A stretch of 64,000 bases of DNA from Papio anubis (GCF_008728515.1 NC_044981.1:110909702-110973701); one strand, 5' to 3'; positions 1 to 11,995 are shown, counted from the stretch's first letter. The notes: a model not told the origin generated them from the sequence alone. Numbers and translations are program-made.

Positions 1-2725
1 GCCTAGGAAGGAAAGGAGTTGTTGTTTTGTAGAAGGGGTTAGGATTTGGGAGATTAGCTGGACATGATCAGCAGAGAGAGCACGTGTGTTTTTATGAAGA
101 ATTATGCTGAGATAGGTAACAGATGAGGAAGAAATTTGGGCTTTGGAGGGAGATATGCGATATCCCTTTGAGAACAGATGTTGGAGGAGCAGGAGGGTGT
201 CCTGTTGGGAAGATTCATAAGAGGGGCTGCAGATAAGGTGAAGATCCTGAACCAACCTGTAACATTTGTCCGGTTTCTGAACAGGTAGGATGGGGAAGTT
301 GTAAGGAGAATTTGTAGGCTTTAAAAGGTCACGCTGTAACAGGCAAGTAATAACAAGCTTCAGTCCCCTTAAAGCCTGTTGTGGGATGGGATACTGGCAT
401 TGAGCCGGGTAAGGGTGATTAGACTTTAATGGGATGGTAAGGGGTGCATGATCGTCACCAAGGAGGGAGTAGAGGTATCTTATACTGTGGATTAAGGTAG
501 GCAGACACAAGGGGAGGATGTGAAGGAAGCTTTGAACTGGGGAAAAGGGCAGCAATGAGGTGTGGCTATAGCCTAGGAATAGTCAGGGAAGCAGATAATT
601 TAGTTAAAATGTCTCAACCTAATAAGGGAGCTGGGCAGATGTGGATAACTAAAAAAGGAGAGTATAAAAGAATATTGTCTAAGTTGGCACCAGAGTTGGG
701 GAGTTTTAAGAGGTTTAGAAGCCTGGCCATCAACATCCACAGCAGTTATGGGGACAAGGGAAACAGGCCCTTGAAAAGAAGGTAACGTGGAGGGGGTAGC
801 CTCCCTATTGATTAAGAATGGGACGGACTTACCCTCCACTGTAAGAGTCACCCAAAGTGTCTTTGATGGTCCAGGAGGCTTCTGAGGTGATCAGGCAGTG
901 TCAGTCTTCAGCCACAAAGCTGAGAAGATCTGGGAAGGAGTCAGTCAGAGAGCCTTGGGCCAGAGTTCCAGGGGCTCTGGGAATGGCTGCCAAGTGAGTT
1001 GGACAGTCCAATTTCCAGTGGGGTCCCACACAGATAGGACATGGCTTAGGAGGAATCAAAGGCTGTGGGCATTCCTTGCCCCAGTGACCAGATTTCTAGC
1101 ACTTGAAGCAAGATCCTGAGGGAAGAGGTCCTGGAGAAATACCTGGCCACTGCGGTTTAGGTGTTTTGAAGTTCTTGTGTGCTGGAGATGTGGCTGGGTT
1201 TTCTCTCACAGTGGAGGCAAGTAATTGCAACTCAGAAATATGTGGCCACTTGGCTGCCTCTACTCTATTATTGTACAGCTTGAAGGTGAGGTTAATTAAG
1301 TCCTGTTGTGGGGTTTGAGGGCCGGAATCTAATTTTTGGAGCTTTTTCTAATGTTGGGAGTGGGTTGGGTAATAAAATGCATATTGAGAATAAGATGGCC
1401 TTCTGGCCCCTCTGGGTCTAGGGCAGTAAAGTGTCCAAGGTTTGTTGCCAAACAGGCCATGAACTGGGCTGGGGTTTTATATTTGATGAAAAAGAGCCTA
1501 AATGCTAACTGATTTGGGAGAGGTCGGATAAAGAAAAAGGAGCACTAACCTTTTCTGTGCCTTTAGCTCCAGCCACCTTTTAAAAAAGAAATTGTTGGGC
1601 AGGTTGGGGAGGGCTAGTCACAGAACAAAACTGTAAGCTGGACCAGGTGTGGATTATAGGGTTGGGGAGCAGAGGCTGAGGAAAAATTGGGACCTGGCTT
1701 GGCCTGGTGAGGAGCAGCCTGGGAAGGAGGCAAGAAGTTAGATGGGTCCATAGAAAAGGAAGTTTCAAAGGACTCAAGAGTTTGGGGTGGAGACTGACAG
1801 AACAGACAGGAGAGAAAGAAGAAAGATTTGGGATGAGTCGCATTGGGAGCAGAGACAAGGGAGGGACCAATGTGTAAAAGAATGCCTGGACGTCAGGCAC
1901 CTCAGACCATTTGCCCATTTTTCGACAAAAATTATCTATATTTTGTAGGATGGAGAAGTCGAAAGTGCCGTTTTCTGGCTATTTGAAACTATTGTCAAGT
2001 TTGTATTGGGGCCAAGCAGTACTGCAGAAGAAAATATGGCATTCAGGTTTTAGGTCAGGTGTGAGTTGAAGAGGTTTTAAGTTCTTGAGAAACAAGCTAA
2101 GGGAGAAGGGGGAATGGAGGGTGGAAGTTTGCCCGTAGTGAAGGAGGCAAGTTTAAAGAGAAAGGTGGAGACACGGAGAAGGGGGTGGTGAGCCGCCCTG
2201 GGCTGTAAATGCGGGTGAGCATCCAAAGCAGGCATCCTTGCAATTGACTTGCCACCAATGGAATGTGGGTGAATAATCAGTCAGGATTCCCCGTGGTGAT
2301 CAGACCCCAGTGGAATGTGGGTGAATAATCAGTCAGGATTCCCCGTGGTGATCAGATACCAATGGAATGTGGGTGAATAATCAGGCAGGTGTCCTTGCAG
2401 TGATTAAACACCAAGGGAAGACTGTCTTCCTGAGTCCGTGACTGGCACCAAAGTTTTGGATCCACAGATAAAATGTGTCTCCTTTGTCTCTACTAGAGAG
2501 GATAAAGAACTGGAACTGGAAGGACAGAGAGACTGAAAGGTAGCGAGAGAGGCTGGAGAAGAGAGTGAAAAGACTGCTTACCTGATTTGAAATTGGTTAG
2601 TTGTTCCTTGGGCTGATGGTCTGAGGACCCGAGGTTGTACGTGGACCTCCTCACAGAGTGAGGGCAAGGACAGGGGACTGGCCTCCCGAAGGAGTTTCCC
2701 TGTCCTGGGTCTTCGGGACCAAAAT
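1..2725 (-). mobile_element. HERV-H-type provirus, decayed internal region (leader, gag, start of pro)
   Basis: Read on the minus strand, this follows directly from the LTR at 2726-3205. A primer-binding-site-like stretch lies next to the LTR, then a leader with tandem repeats, then a gag-like region; the sequence runs off the left edge. The gag region is broken: its longest open frame is 112 codons (1580-1918), and the CCHC zinc-knuckle area near 1073-1112 is interrupted by a TAG at 1096-1098. No functional retroviral protein is encoded. The family assignment to HERV-H (class I, gamma-like) is from recognition of LTR and gag-leader sequence. Confidence 0.85.
2255..2410 (-). repeat. 52-bp tandem repeat in HERV-H leader
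   Basis: Three units starting at 2255, 2307 and 2359, each with 'tggaatgtgggtgaataatc' near the start. Units one and two are almost identical; the third diverges in its second half, and a degenerate extra half-unit precedes at about 2217-2254. Confidence 0.85.
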
Positions 2726-3205
2726 GTCACACATGTCCATATGAAGAGACCACCAAACAGGCTTTGTGTGAGCAATAAAGCTTTTTAATCACCTGGGTGC
2801 AGGCAGGCTGAGTCCCAAAAGGGAATCAGCAAAGGGTGGTGGGATTATCATTAGTTCTTATAGGTTTGGGATAGGCGATGGAGTTAGGAGCAATTTTTGC
2901 AGGTGGGGGTGGATCTTACAAAGCACATTCTCGAGGGCGGGGAAATATTACAGACTACCTTCTTAAGGGTGGGGTATTATCACAAAGTACACTATCTCAA
3001 GGGCAGGGAGGGTGTATTGTCATAAGGTCAATTGATTGGTTAGTGCAGGGCAGGCACAAATCTCAATGGTGGAATGTCATCAGTTAAGGCAGGACCTGGC
3101 TATTTTCACTTCTTTTGTGGTTCTTCAGTTGCTTCAGGCCATCTGGATGTATACGTGCAGGTCACAGGGGATATGATGGCTTAGCTTGGGCTCAGAGACC
3201 TGACA
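2726..3205 (-). mobile_element. LTR7-type (HERV-H) 5' LTR
   Basis: On the minus strand it starts TGTCAGGTCTCTGAGCCCAA near 3205 and ends near 2726. It contains CCTATAAGAAC (TATA-like) and AATAAAGC/TTAAAAAGC near the R region, as in LTR7. The 480-base length is close to the family's usual 450. The internal region follows, so this is a proviral 5' LTR, not a solo LTR. Confidence 0.88.
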
Positions 3206-3689
3206 TATATAGTACATTCATAAATGGGAAACTCCAAAGCAGTTAAAAGAATCAGACTAAATCCATTTGGATCTATTTGGAGATAAATAGATCACAAAAA
3301 CATACTGTTTTTTAGATAAAGTAAATTAGAGAACAAAACTAACAGTTTGATACCATATATGTCTTAAAAGTACATACCAAACAAAATATTTGTATAGGCA
3401 CAATGAAATGAAATGAAAAAAAGTATTTGTAATGGTCTGAAGGACACTCACCAAACTTATATCATAATGACCTCTGAACAATGGGAGAAGATGATCAAGA
3501 TTAGAGGTGGTTGTCAAAGGAAAGTGTAGCTTCATTTTTAATGTTCCAATTTTTAAAGAAAAAGTGACTATAATTTTAGTATTAAAATCAATTTCTTAAT
3601 TAAGTAAAAGACAACTGAAAGCATGTTTTAAAAGTCCAATTTATTAGGTTTTCAGTTTTACATCCTAATATTCATATACTGCAGACTTC
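3206..3689. other. unassigned AT-rich sequence
   Basis: No gene and no repeat that I can name between the HERV-H LTR and the next Alu. Confidence 0.5.
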
Positions 3690-3699
3690 AAGAATCTGA

Positions 3700-3993
3700 G
3701 GCTGGGCGCGGTGGCTCAAGCCTGTAATCCCAGCACTTTGGGAGGCCGAGACGGGCGGATCACGAGGTCAGGAGATCGAGACCATGCTGGCTAACACGGT
3801 GAAACCCCGTCTCTACTAAAAAATACAAAAAATTAGCCGGGCGAGGTGGCGGGCGCCTGTGGTCCCAGCTACTCGGGAGGCTGAGGCGGGAGAATGGCGT
3901 GAACCCAGGAGGCGGAGCTTGCAGTGAGCTGAGATCCGGTCACTGCACTCCAGTCTGGGCGACAGAGCGAGACTCCGTCTCAAAAAAAAAAAA
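3700..3993 (+). mobile_element. AluY, Old World monkey type
   Basis: Full-length, close to AluY, with the GATCCGGTCACTGC variant. Perfect target duplication AAGAATCTGA at 3690-3699 and 3994-4003. A young insertion. Confidence 0.95.
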
Positions 3994-4029
3994 AAGAATC
4001 TGAAAGCTGCTTGTGAATTCATAAAGAAT

Positions 4030-4625
4030 TCACATTCAGCCAATAAATGGCCACAGAGGCCACAGGAAATCCCGAACTTGGACCCCAGCATGGTCAAAGT
4101 AGAAGTCAAAAGGAGAATCAGAATTCCAGCTGAGAGAGAAGAAAGGAAGAAACGAGTCAGGCAGACAGTTAGGGTGGGTCTTCGGATAAATTCTTGCAAA
4201 CTGAAGAGCAGCCTGCAGGCACAGATAAGGAAACTTGCGCAGGGGGGCTTGCCCAGCCATGACCGCAATGGAAAATTCCATCCCCTAACACATGCACAGT
4301 AAGGAGAACAAAGAATATAGTAACTTAAGCTAAGGGCCTGCATGTATACTAGGAGGTCAGGGTAGAGCTACCAGAAATTTACACCTTATGCAAATGAGAT
4401 GCCCAGCCCTCATCGGTTTCTTATAAAAGCCCCTGCATTAAACTGTGAAAACCACCAACCCTCTTCTGGGTCCCCTCTCCCCAGCAGAGAGCTTTCTCCT
4501 TTCGCTCATTAAACTTTCACTCCAACCTCACCCTTTAATTCTCTTGGTCCTGAGACAAAGTATTCCAGATAATAACTCACACAAAGAGTCCGCTGCATTG
4601 TGGTGCATTGGCCAGACTGTAACAC
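4030..4625 (+). mobile_element. LTR-like element, family not assigned
   Basis: Shows LTR-like layout: CTTATAAAAG at about 4422, CATTAAACT poly(A)-signal-like sequence at about 4507, a pyrimidine-rich R/U5-like end and ...GTAACA at about 4620. Left boundary is uncertain. Probably a class I ERV LTR; no coding sequence. Confidence 0.5.
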
Positions 4626-4778
4626 AGCAGTGTTTGCAAAGCTTTTGTTGTGCAAGTACACATTTTGACTACATTTGGGACAGGAAATTCATTGTTAAAA
4701 TAAACGGAATATAAATAGTGTTCCAGCCAAAATATTAAGTGTCTTCAAGGACTAAAATAATAATTCAATGATTTTTTT

Positions 4779-5077
4779 GTTTTCTTTTTTTAGACAGAGT
4801 CTCAGTCTGTCACCCAGGCTGTAGTGCAATGGCACAATCTCAGCTCACTGCAACCTCCACCTCCTAGGTTCAAGAGATTTTCCTGCCTCAGCATCCCAAG
4901 TAGCTGGGATTACAGGTATGCACCACCACGCCTGGCTAATTTTTGTATTTTTAGTAGAGACAGGGTTTCACCATATCAGCCAGGCTGGACTCAAACTCCT
5001 GACCTCAACTGATCCACCCACCTCAGCCTCCCAAATGCGGGGATTACAGGCGTGAGTCACCGTGCCTGGCCGCCAAG
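4779..5077 (-). mobile_element. Alu (AluS-like)
   Basis: Full-length minus-strand Alu with target duplication AATTCAATGATTTTTT at 4762-4777 and 5078-5093. Confidence 0.93.
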
Positions 5078-5440
5078 AATTCAATGATTTTTTAATGCTT
5101 TTATTAACTGGATAAACATCTCCAATTAGCAAAGGACAAGCCAGAGAGAGAAAATTAAATAGCTTCTGTGTTGCACTAAATCCTTGCTTTATTTTCCAAG
5201 GTGTCCTTAGCTCTGCCTGAAGAAGGCTCAATAAAAATAATGCTGCTTCATCATTTGTAGGACCCATTTCTTCTGTTAGACAGGATCCATAGCATCCAAC
5301 TGTACAAACCCCTGAAAGCAACAGAGCCTCCACAGTGGCCCATTTTGTAAACACATGAGAAGAAAGTAGGAAATGTTAGCAGTATGTGATCTCCCCATGT
5401 CCCACATTAGCAGAAATCAACCTTCCCCTAACAATTCTAC
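5078..5440. other. unassigned sequence
   Basis: Nothing recognisable apart from the Alu target duplication at its left end. A 128-codon minus-strand frame (4968-5354) begins here but runs into the Alu, so it is not taken as a gene. Confidence 0.5.
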
Positions 5441-5946
5441 TGTTACCGGAGGGGGGTCCCATTTCAGACCCCAAGAGAGGGTTCTTGGATCTCGTGCAAG
5501 AAAGAATTCAGGGCAAGTCCACAGGGTAAGGTAAAAGCAAGTTTATTAAGAAAGTAAAGGAATAAAAGAATGGCTACTCTATAGACAGAGCAGATAGAGC
5601 AGGGCACTCTCGAAAGCAAGAGGAGGAACGCGCACACCTTAGGTACGATGCTTGTTTATATGTAAGATTGTTATATATAAAGTTTTGGTGCCGCAAAGGA
5701 ATATCACTCAAATATAAAATTTTCTTTTTAATTCTCAGCAAGGCAAGGTACTTCTATAGAAGGGTGCGCCCTTACAGATGGAGCAACCGTGAGCGCACAC
5801 TCGGACAAGGGAGGGGAAGGGGTTCTTATCCCCGACACACGCGGCCCCTGCCTCTGTGTAGTTCCCCTATTGGCTAGGGTTAGACCGCAAGGGCTAAACT
5901 AATTCAGATTGGCTAATTTAAAGAGAATGACGGAGTGAGTGCTTTG

Positions 5947-6095
5947 GCAGGAGTCAGGGCAGAGGAGGTAGCAGGTAATCGGAATGAGTTAGGGTGGAGC
6001 AGGTGATCAAAAGGAGTTAGGGTTGAGCAGGTGATCCAAATGAGTCAGGGTGGAGTAGGTAATCGGAATGAGTCAGGGTGGAGTAGGTAATCAAA
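5947..6095. repeat. 28-bp minisatellite inside LTR
   Basis: About five units of the form 'gagtcagggtggagtaggta' followed by 'atcggaat', with small length changes. It lies in the U3-like part of the minus-strand LTR and is absent from the related LTR at 8253-8874. Confidence 0.85.
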
Positions 6096-6345
6096 AAAGA
6101 TTGCTTTACAAGGAAGTTAAGTTTAAAAGTAGAAGGCAAAGAATTGAACATACTGACATATTAATTCTTTGAAAAGAAATTTAGAACTCATATCTAACAA
6201 GATACAATGCTTGTTTATAGGTAAGATAACAAAGCAAAAAACATGAGGAAGATGTTGTCTACAAGGCCTTGCAACAAAGGATTGTTAATCTTTGTGTAAC
6301 TACTGTATTCTGCAAGAATCTGTATTATTATCTTTAAAGCAAAAC

Positions 6346-6643
6346 TTTTTTTTTTTTTGACATGGAGTTTTGCTCTTCTCACTCAGGCTGGAGTGCAATG
6401 GCACAACTCGGCTCACTGCAACCTCCACCTCCCAGGTTCAGGCCATTATCCTGCCTCAGCCTCCCGAGTAGCTGGGATTACAGGCACATGCCAACATGCC
6501 CAACAAATTTTTTTTGTATTTTTATTAGAGACAGGGTTTCACCACGTTGGCCAGGCTGGTCTCGAACTCCTGACCTCAGGTGATCCATCCACCTCGGCCT
6601 CCCAAACTTCTGGGATTATAGGTGTGAGCCACCACACCCGGCC
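6346..6643 (-). mobile_element. Alu (AluS-like)
   Basis: Full-length minus-strand Alu inserted in the LTR at 5441-6900; short weak duplication (AAACT) at the ends. Confidence 0.9.
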
Positions 6644-6900
6644 TGAAACTTACTCTTAAACTAAGAATGCTTTTGTTCTAAAGACAGTGGGTAATCAGGA
6701 CATTTCCTTGGTCTGTTATTTCCTGGGTCAGTTAAGTCCTGGGTTTGTTCAAAAAACATTATTAACTTGTTCCCTTAACTGTAAATATCCTGTTAACTAA
6801 GAATGCCTAACCTCCTAGGAATATGGCCCAGTAGGTCTCAGCCTCATTTTACCCAGCCCCTATCCAAGACAGAGTTACTTTGATTTGAATGCCTCTGATA

Positions 6901-7295
6901 CTTGCAATGAGACAATGATCCACAATTAGATTTTTATAATTTTTTTCACAATTTTGTTTTCCAAAAAATAGATTACGAAGCTTATACTGTAGTGCTTAGC
7001 AACCCTCATTACTTATCACGAGGATGACAAGAGTGTCCCCAACACTCTTTTTAGGACAGGTATAGGTAGACTCCAGTTTAGGATCCCATCCTTTCAAAAG
7101 ATGGAACCCACTGTCTCCTTTATAACCAGAGTTCACCCTCAATTTAATAAAGAGAGTAGCAGGAGGCAGCTGGGGAAGATAAGAAGGAATCAGAGGCCAA
7201 TGAACAAAATCAGCAAATGAACAGCATACACACCTTCATAGTAATCCTCTCGTTCTTCTAATATTTACAACTTAAAACTCTTCTCAAGCCATTTT
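6901..7295. other. unassigned sequence between LTRs
   Basis: Lies between two retroviral LTRs and may be decayed ERV internal sequence, but I see no diagnostic motif. Confidence 0.4.
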
Positions 7296-7990
7296 TGTAA
7301 CCACCCAATGGGTTCACCTTGCCTGCTGCCTAGACAGAGCTGATTTATCAAGACAGGGGAATTGCAATAGAGAAAGAGTTAATTCACGCAGAGCTGGCTG
7401 TGCGGGAGATCGGAGTTTTATTATTACTCAAATCAGTCTCCCCGAGCTGATTTGAGTAATTAGTTTTTAAGGATAACTTGGTGGGTAGGGGGAAGCCAGT
7501 GAGCCAGGAGTGCTGACTGGTGAAGTAGGAGATGAAATCATGGGAAGTTGAAGTTGTCCTCTTGTGCCGAGTCAGTTTCTAGCTGGGGGCCACTAGATCA
7601 GATGAGCCAGTTTATTGATCTGGGTCATGCCAGCTGATCCATCAAGTGCAGGGTCTGCAAAATATCTCAAGCATGGATCTTAGGAGCAGTTTAGGGAGGG
7701 TCAGAGTCTTGTAGCCTCCAGCTGCAATGACTCCTTAACCATAATTTCTAATCTTTTGGCTAATGTCTTCGTACTACAAAGGCAATCTAGTCCCCAGGCA
7801 AGAAGGAGGTTTGTTTTGGGAAAGAGCTGTTATCGTCTTTGTTTTAAACTATAAACTAAGTTCTCCCCAAAGTTAGTTCAGCCTACGCCCAGGAAAGAAC
7901 AAGGACAGCTTAAAGGTTACAACCAAGATGGAATCGGTTAGATTAGATCTCTTTCATTGTCTCAGTCATAATTTTGCAAAGGCGGTTTCA
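7296..7990 (-). mobile_element. ERV LTR, family not named
   Basis: Minus-strand element starting TGAAACCGCC at 7990 and ending ...GGTTACA at 7296. It has AATAATAAAACTCC near 7410 and the 'cagctctgcgtgaatt' end block. TG...CA termini and about 695 bases fit an LTR. I recognise the sequence as a widespread primate LTR but cannot name it safely. Confidence 0.7.
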
Positions 7991-8252
7991 TTATTTGTCT
8001 GCCCAGGGTCCCGTGTCTGTACATCTTTGCCGATCACAGCTCCCACTGACCATATTTCTCTGACCGTATTTCTCTCTTTCAGCTCTCCTCTCACAGCAAC
8101 CCCTGTTTCTCCCTCCTGGCACTTAGCATAAGGGGAAGGAATAAGCTGTGTGTTTAATTTTGAATAAGTAATCAATGTCTTCCTCCCTCCCCTACTCAGG
8201 ACCTCACAATGTAAACATGCAATCCTTATTTGTAGAACTAAGTGAATGAATG
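7991..8252. other. unassigned sequence
   Basis: Pyrimidine-rich spacer between two LTRs; no gene seen. Confidence 0.4.
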
Positions 8253-8874
8253 TGTCAGAGGCATTAGAACCAGAGTAGTTCCATCTTGAATACGGGCTGG
8301 GTAAAATGAGGCTGAGACCCGCATCTCTGGAGGTTAGGCATTCTTTATCACAGGATGAGACAGGAGATCATAATGTATAGTCACAAAGACCCTGCTAATA
8401 AAACAGGATGCAATAAAGAAGCTGGCCAAAACCCACCAAAACCAAGATGATGAGGAATGTAACCTCCGGTCATCCTCACTGCTCCTTATATGCTAATTAT
8501 AATGCATTGGTATGCTAAAAGACACTCCCACCAGCAGCATAACGATTTGCAAATGTCATGGCAACATCAGGATATTACACTGTATGGTCTAAAAAGAAGA
8601 GAAACCCTCTGGTCTGGGAATTCCTCATATCCCTTTCTTAGAAAACTCATGAATAATACATCCCTTGTTTAGCATATAATCAAGAAATAACTATAAAAAT
8701 AGCCAGACAGCAGCCCTCGAGGCTGCTCTGCCTATGGAGTAGCCACCCTTTTATTCCCTTACTTTGTTAATAAACTTGCTTTCACTTTACTCTGTGAACT
8801 CACCCAAATTCTTTCTTGCACAAGATCCAAGAACCCTCTGTTGGGGTCTGGATTGGGACTCCTTCCTGGTCCCA
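8253..8874 (+). mobile_element. ERV class I LTR (plus copy)
   Basis: Starts TGTCAGAGGCATTAGAACC and includes ACTATAAAAATAG (TATA-like, about 8690), a GTTAATAAACTTGC poly(A)-signal context (about 8767) and the 'gatccaagaaccctctgttg' end block. Same family as the inverted copy at 5441-6900, without the minisatellite. Last bases diverge from the usual GTAACA end. Confidence 0.8.
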
Positions 8875-9545
8875 ATGGGTGCTTTCTCTACTAACATCCT
8901 AGTCCTCCCATGTGATTGACTTGACAGTCTCATCCCATTCTCATCTGCTAAACCAAATCCCCTCAGCCCCTGGAGCTGGCTGATTTCTCCAAGATCCCAC
9001 CCCCTGGAGATGGGCTGGCTTAGAAAGTATACAGATATTCCCACACTAGGAAAGATAGCCTGCAACACTCCATCTCAGCCTGGTCCACCCAGAAGCATTA
9101 ACAAACTAAAAAACGTGGATGTGTTCTATAACCACAAGTCCAAAGGAGAAAGGTTGCCTTCTTCTGGACTCTGTGGCTGTTCTGGGACATGCTTCTGTAC
9201 CATGGCAAGACCACAAACTGAAGGCAAGGCCCCACCTAGCTAGTGTTTCATATAATCTTTACTGTTTGCAAAAGGCCTGGATTTTAGAGAATTCCTTTAA
9301 TTTTCATCCAAAGCTTAAGGGCTATTTCTTACCCAGTGTGAAAACAAGAAAGAAAGAAAAAAAAAAGGAAGTAAATGGCAGTAAAGAAAAATTGAAGGAA
9401 GAAAAAATAAGAGGAAGCACAGGAGTATTATATACGTGCTGTGAGTATTGTACACTTAATAGAGGTGGACCACAGCTTGACTTGGCCCTTCCACGCTGAC
9501 AGATATGAGTCACATTGATATAGGAGTTAAGAAGAAATTACTAGT
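8875..9545. other. unassigned, possibly ERV-derived
   Basis: Between two LTRs; an A-rich stretch near 9345-9410. Open frames of up to 126 codons here show no recognisable domain. Confidence 0.4.
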
Positions 9546-9850
9546 GGCCAGGCGCGGTGGCTCACGCCTGTAATCTCAGCAGTTTGGGAGGACGAAGCAG
9601 GCAGATCACGAGGTCAAGAGTTCGAGACCAGCCTGACCAACATGGTGAAACCCCGTCTCTTCTAAAAAGACAAAAAAAAAAAATTAGCCGGGTGAGGTGG
9701 TGGGTGCCAGTAATCTCAGCTACTCAGGAGACTGAGGCAACAGAATTGCTTGAACCCGGGAGGCAGAGGTTGCAGTGAGCAGAGATCGAGCCACTGCACT
9801 CCAGCCTGGGCGACAGTGCGAGACTCCATCTCAAAAAAAAAAAAAAAGAA
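9546..9850 (+). mobile_element. Alu (AluS-like)
   Basis: Full-length; duplication AAGAAATTACTAGT / AAGAAATTATTAGT flanks it. Confidence 0.92.
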
Positions 9851-9871
9851 GAAGAAATTATTAGTAAGGGT

Positions 9872-10765
9872 ATGAGAGTATGAGAGTCCTCGGTAAGGTT
9901 TTCTTTTTAATGAAAAGCAGTCCCAAAATAATTTTCTTTTGTTTTTTGTTTTTTGAGATGGAGTTTCCCTCTTGTTGCCCAGGCTGGAGTGCAATGGTGC
10001 AATCTCAGCTCACTGCAACCTCCACCTCCCAGATTGAAGCAATTCTCCTGCCTCAGCCTCCCAAGTAGATGGGATTACAGGCATGCCCCACCACGCTCGG
10101 CTAATTTTGTATTTTTAGTAGAGACAGTTTATCCACGTTGGTCAGGCTGGTCTCCAACTCCCGACCTCAGGTATCCATCTACCTAGGCCTCCCAAAGTGC
10201 TGGGATTATAGGCGTGAGCCACCGTACCCAGCCCCAAAATCATTTTCTTTTCTAACAAAGAGCAGCCTGTGAAATCAAGCTGCAGGCAAAGACAAGCAAG
10301 TTGGAAGCTTACACGGGTGAATGTCGGCAGTTGTGCCAAAAGGAAATGGTTTCCTGGGGCTAGGCATGTTCATCTTCACTTCTTTTTGCCAAACCATGTG
10401 CACAGTATGGAGAAGACAATGTGGCACCAGCCAGGCAAAGACCCTATTTGCCTAATAAGATTAGGGTGGGACCACCAGCCTTCCCCACACACTACGTAAA
10501 CATCACACCTGGTCGAACCAATCTCTGGGCCTTACGTAAATCAGACACTGCCTCCTCAAGCCTGCCTATAAAATCTGGTACAGTCTGCAGCTGGCCAGTT
10601 TTTCCCTTTCGGGAGCCCCTCTCTCTTGCAAGGGAGAGAGCTGTTCTTCTTTCTCTTTCTTTTGCCTATTAAACCTCTGCTCCTAAACTCACTGGTCATG
10701 TGTGTCCGTGTCCTTAATCTTCTTGGTGTGAGATGACAAACCCTGGGTATTTACCCCAGACAACA
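9872..10765 (+). mobile_element. ERV class I LTR split by an Alu
   Basis: LTR-like sequence from about 9872, interrupted by an Alu, continuing 10234-10765. It has CTATAAAATCTGG (TATA) at about 10566, TGCCTATTAAACC (poly(A) signal) at about 10663 and a GGGTATTTACCCCAGACAA end. The family is not named. Confidence 0.75.
9942..10233 (-). mobile_element. Alu inserted in LTR
   Basis: Full-length minus-strand Alu; duplication CCCAAAATAATTTTCTTT / CCCAAAATCATTTTCTTT. Confidence 0.93.
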
Positions 10766-11200
10766 ACACCACTTCAACATGATTTACTAGGACCTCATGG
10801 TAAAGCAAAGAACCTGCTCAGTTACAACACACCCATTCATGATGAGAAATCATGACAAGTTTCAAAACCCACAAAACAATCTGTAAACTAAAAATAACAT
10901 TCCAAGCCTTCCAACTGACTGAATGGAGACCTCCTCTTGGCCAAGGGCATTCCAAAGTAAACCTGAAACTAGTTCAGGCCTTGATGGAAAATGGAGGCCT
11001 GACTTACCTCATTATACCCTTCTCCCTTTGGAATTCAGACACAACTGACCAGCATTAACATTAAAACAGAGATCTTAAGACTGACAGAATAGACTCCTGT
11101 AGCAATAAGATACCAAACTCCAACCTGACTCTAGTATAGCATTACATGACAGATAACAGCCCTGAAAGATATCAAAGTATTTTACCTGAAAATATATGTC

Positions 11201-11493
11201 TTTTTTTTTTTTTTTAAGATAGAGTCTCACTCTGTCACCAGACTGAAGTGCAGTGGTGCCATCTCAGCTCACTACAACCTCCATCTGCTGGGTTCAAGTG
11301 ATTCTCCTGCCTCAGCTTCCCAAGTAGCTGGGACTACAGGTGAGTGCCACCATACCCAGCTAATTTTTGTCTTTTTAGTAGAGACAGGGTTTCACCATGT
11401 TGGCCAGGATAGTCTCCATCTCTTGACCTCATGATCCTCCTGCCTCAGACTCCCAAACAGTTGGGATTACAAGCATGAGCCACTGCGCCCCAC
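11201..11493 (-). mobile_element. Alu
   Basis: Full-length minus-strand Alu, moderately diverged. Confidence 0.9.
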
Positions 11494-11689
11494 CTTCTTT
11501 GTCATATTTTTAAATGGCCCTGCAAAGCTGTCTCTTGTGGAGGAAATGTACATTCTGTAAAGAATCTCTTTCCTTTATTAGGTCTTTTCAGGAGAGTCTA
11601 GCACCTTTCAGGGTCTGATAAGAAGACATTTACCATCTATTGTCTCTGAAGCCTGCTACAGAGACATCATCTACATAACAAGAACCTGG

Positions 11690-11995
11690 GCCTTCCTACT
11701 GGCGCAGTGGCTCACACCTGCAATCCCAGCACTTTGGGAGGCCAAGGCAGGCAGATCACCTGAGGTTAGGAGTTCCAGACCAGACTGGCCAACATGGTGA
11801 AACCCTGTCTCTACTAAAAATACAAAAATTAGCTGGGTGTGGTGGTGTGCACCTGTAGTCCCAGCTACTCGGGAAGCTGAGGCAGGAGAATCGCTTGAAC
11901 CTGGGAGGCAGAGGTTGCAGCGAGCCGAGATCACACCACTGCACTCCAGTCTGGGTGGCAGAGCGAGACTCCATCTCAATAAATAAATAAATAAA
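11690..11995 (+). mobile_element. Alu with AAAT tail
   Basis: Plus-strand Alu with an altered first 10-15 bases and an (AAAT)n tail. Confidence 0.9.

Larger units (their letters stand above)
5441..6900 (-). mobile_element. ERV class I LTR (minus copy), Alu-interrupted
   Basis: Minus-strand LTR starting TATCAGAGGCATTC near 6900 and ending ...CCGGTAACA at 5441. It has AATAAACTTGC poly(A)-signal context and the 'agatccaagaaccctctctt' motif near its 3' end. Both ends match the plus-strand LTR at 8253-8874. It is longer because of an Alu (6346-6643) and a 28-bp tandem array (5947-6095). I do not give the family a name. Confidence 0.8.

Noticed and set aside
1580..1918. 112-codon minus-strand frame in the HERV-H gag region
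   Set aside because: Remnant of a disrupted retroviral gene, annotated only as part of the provirus.
4968..5354. 128-codon minus-strand frame
   Set aside because: Its C-terminal third is Alu-derived; the rest has no domain.
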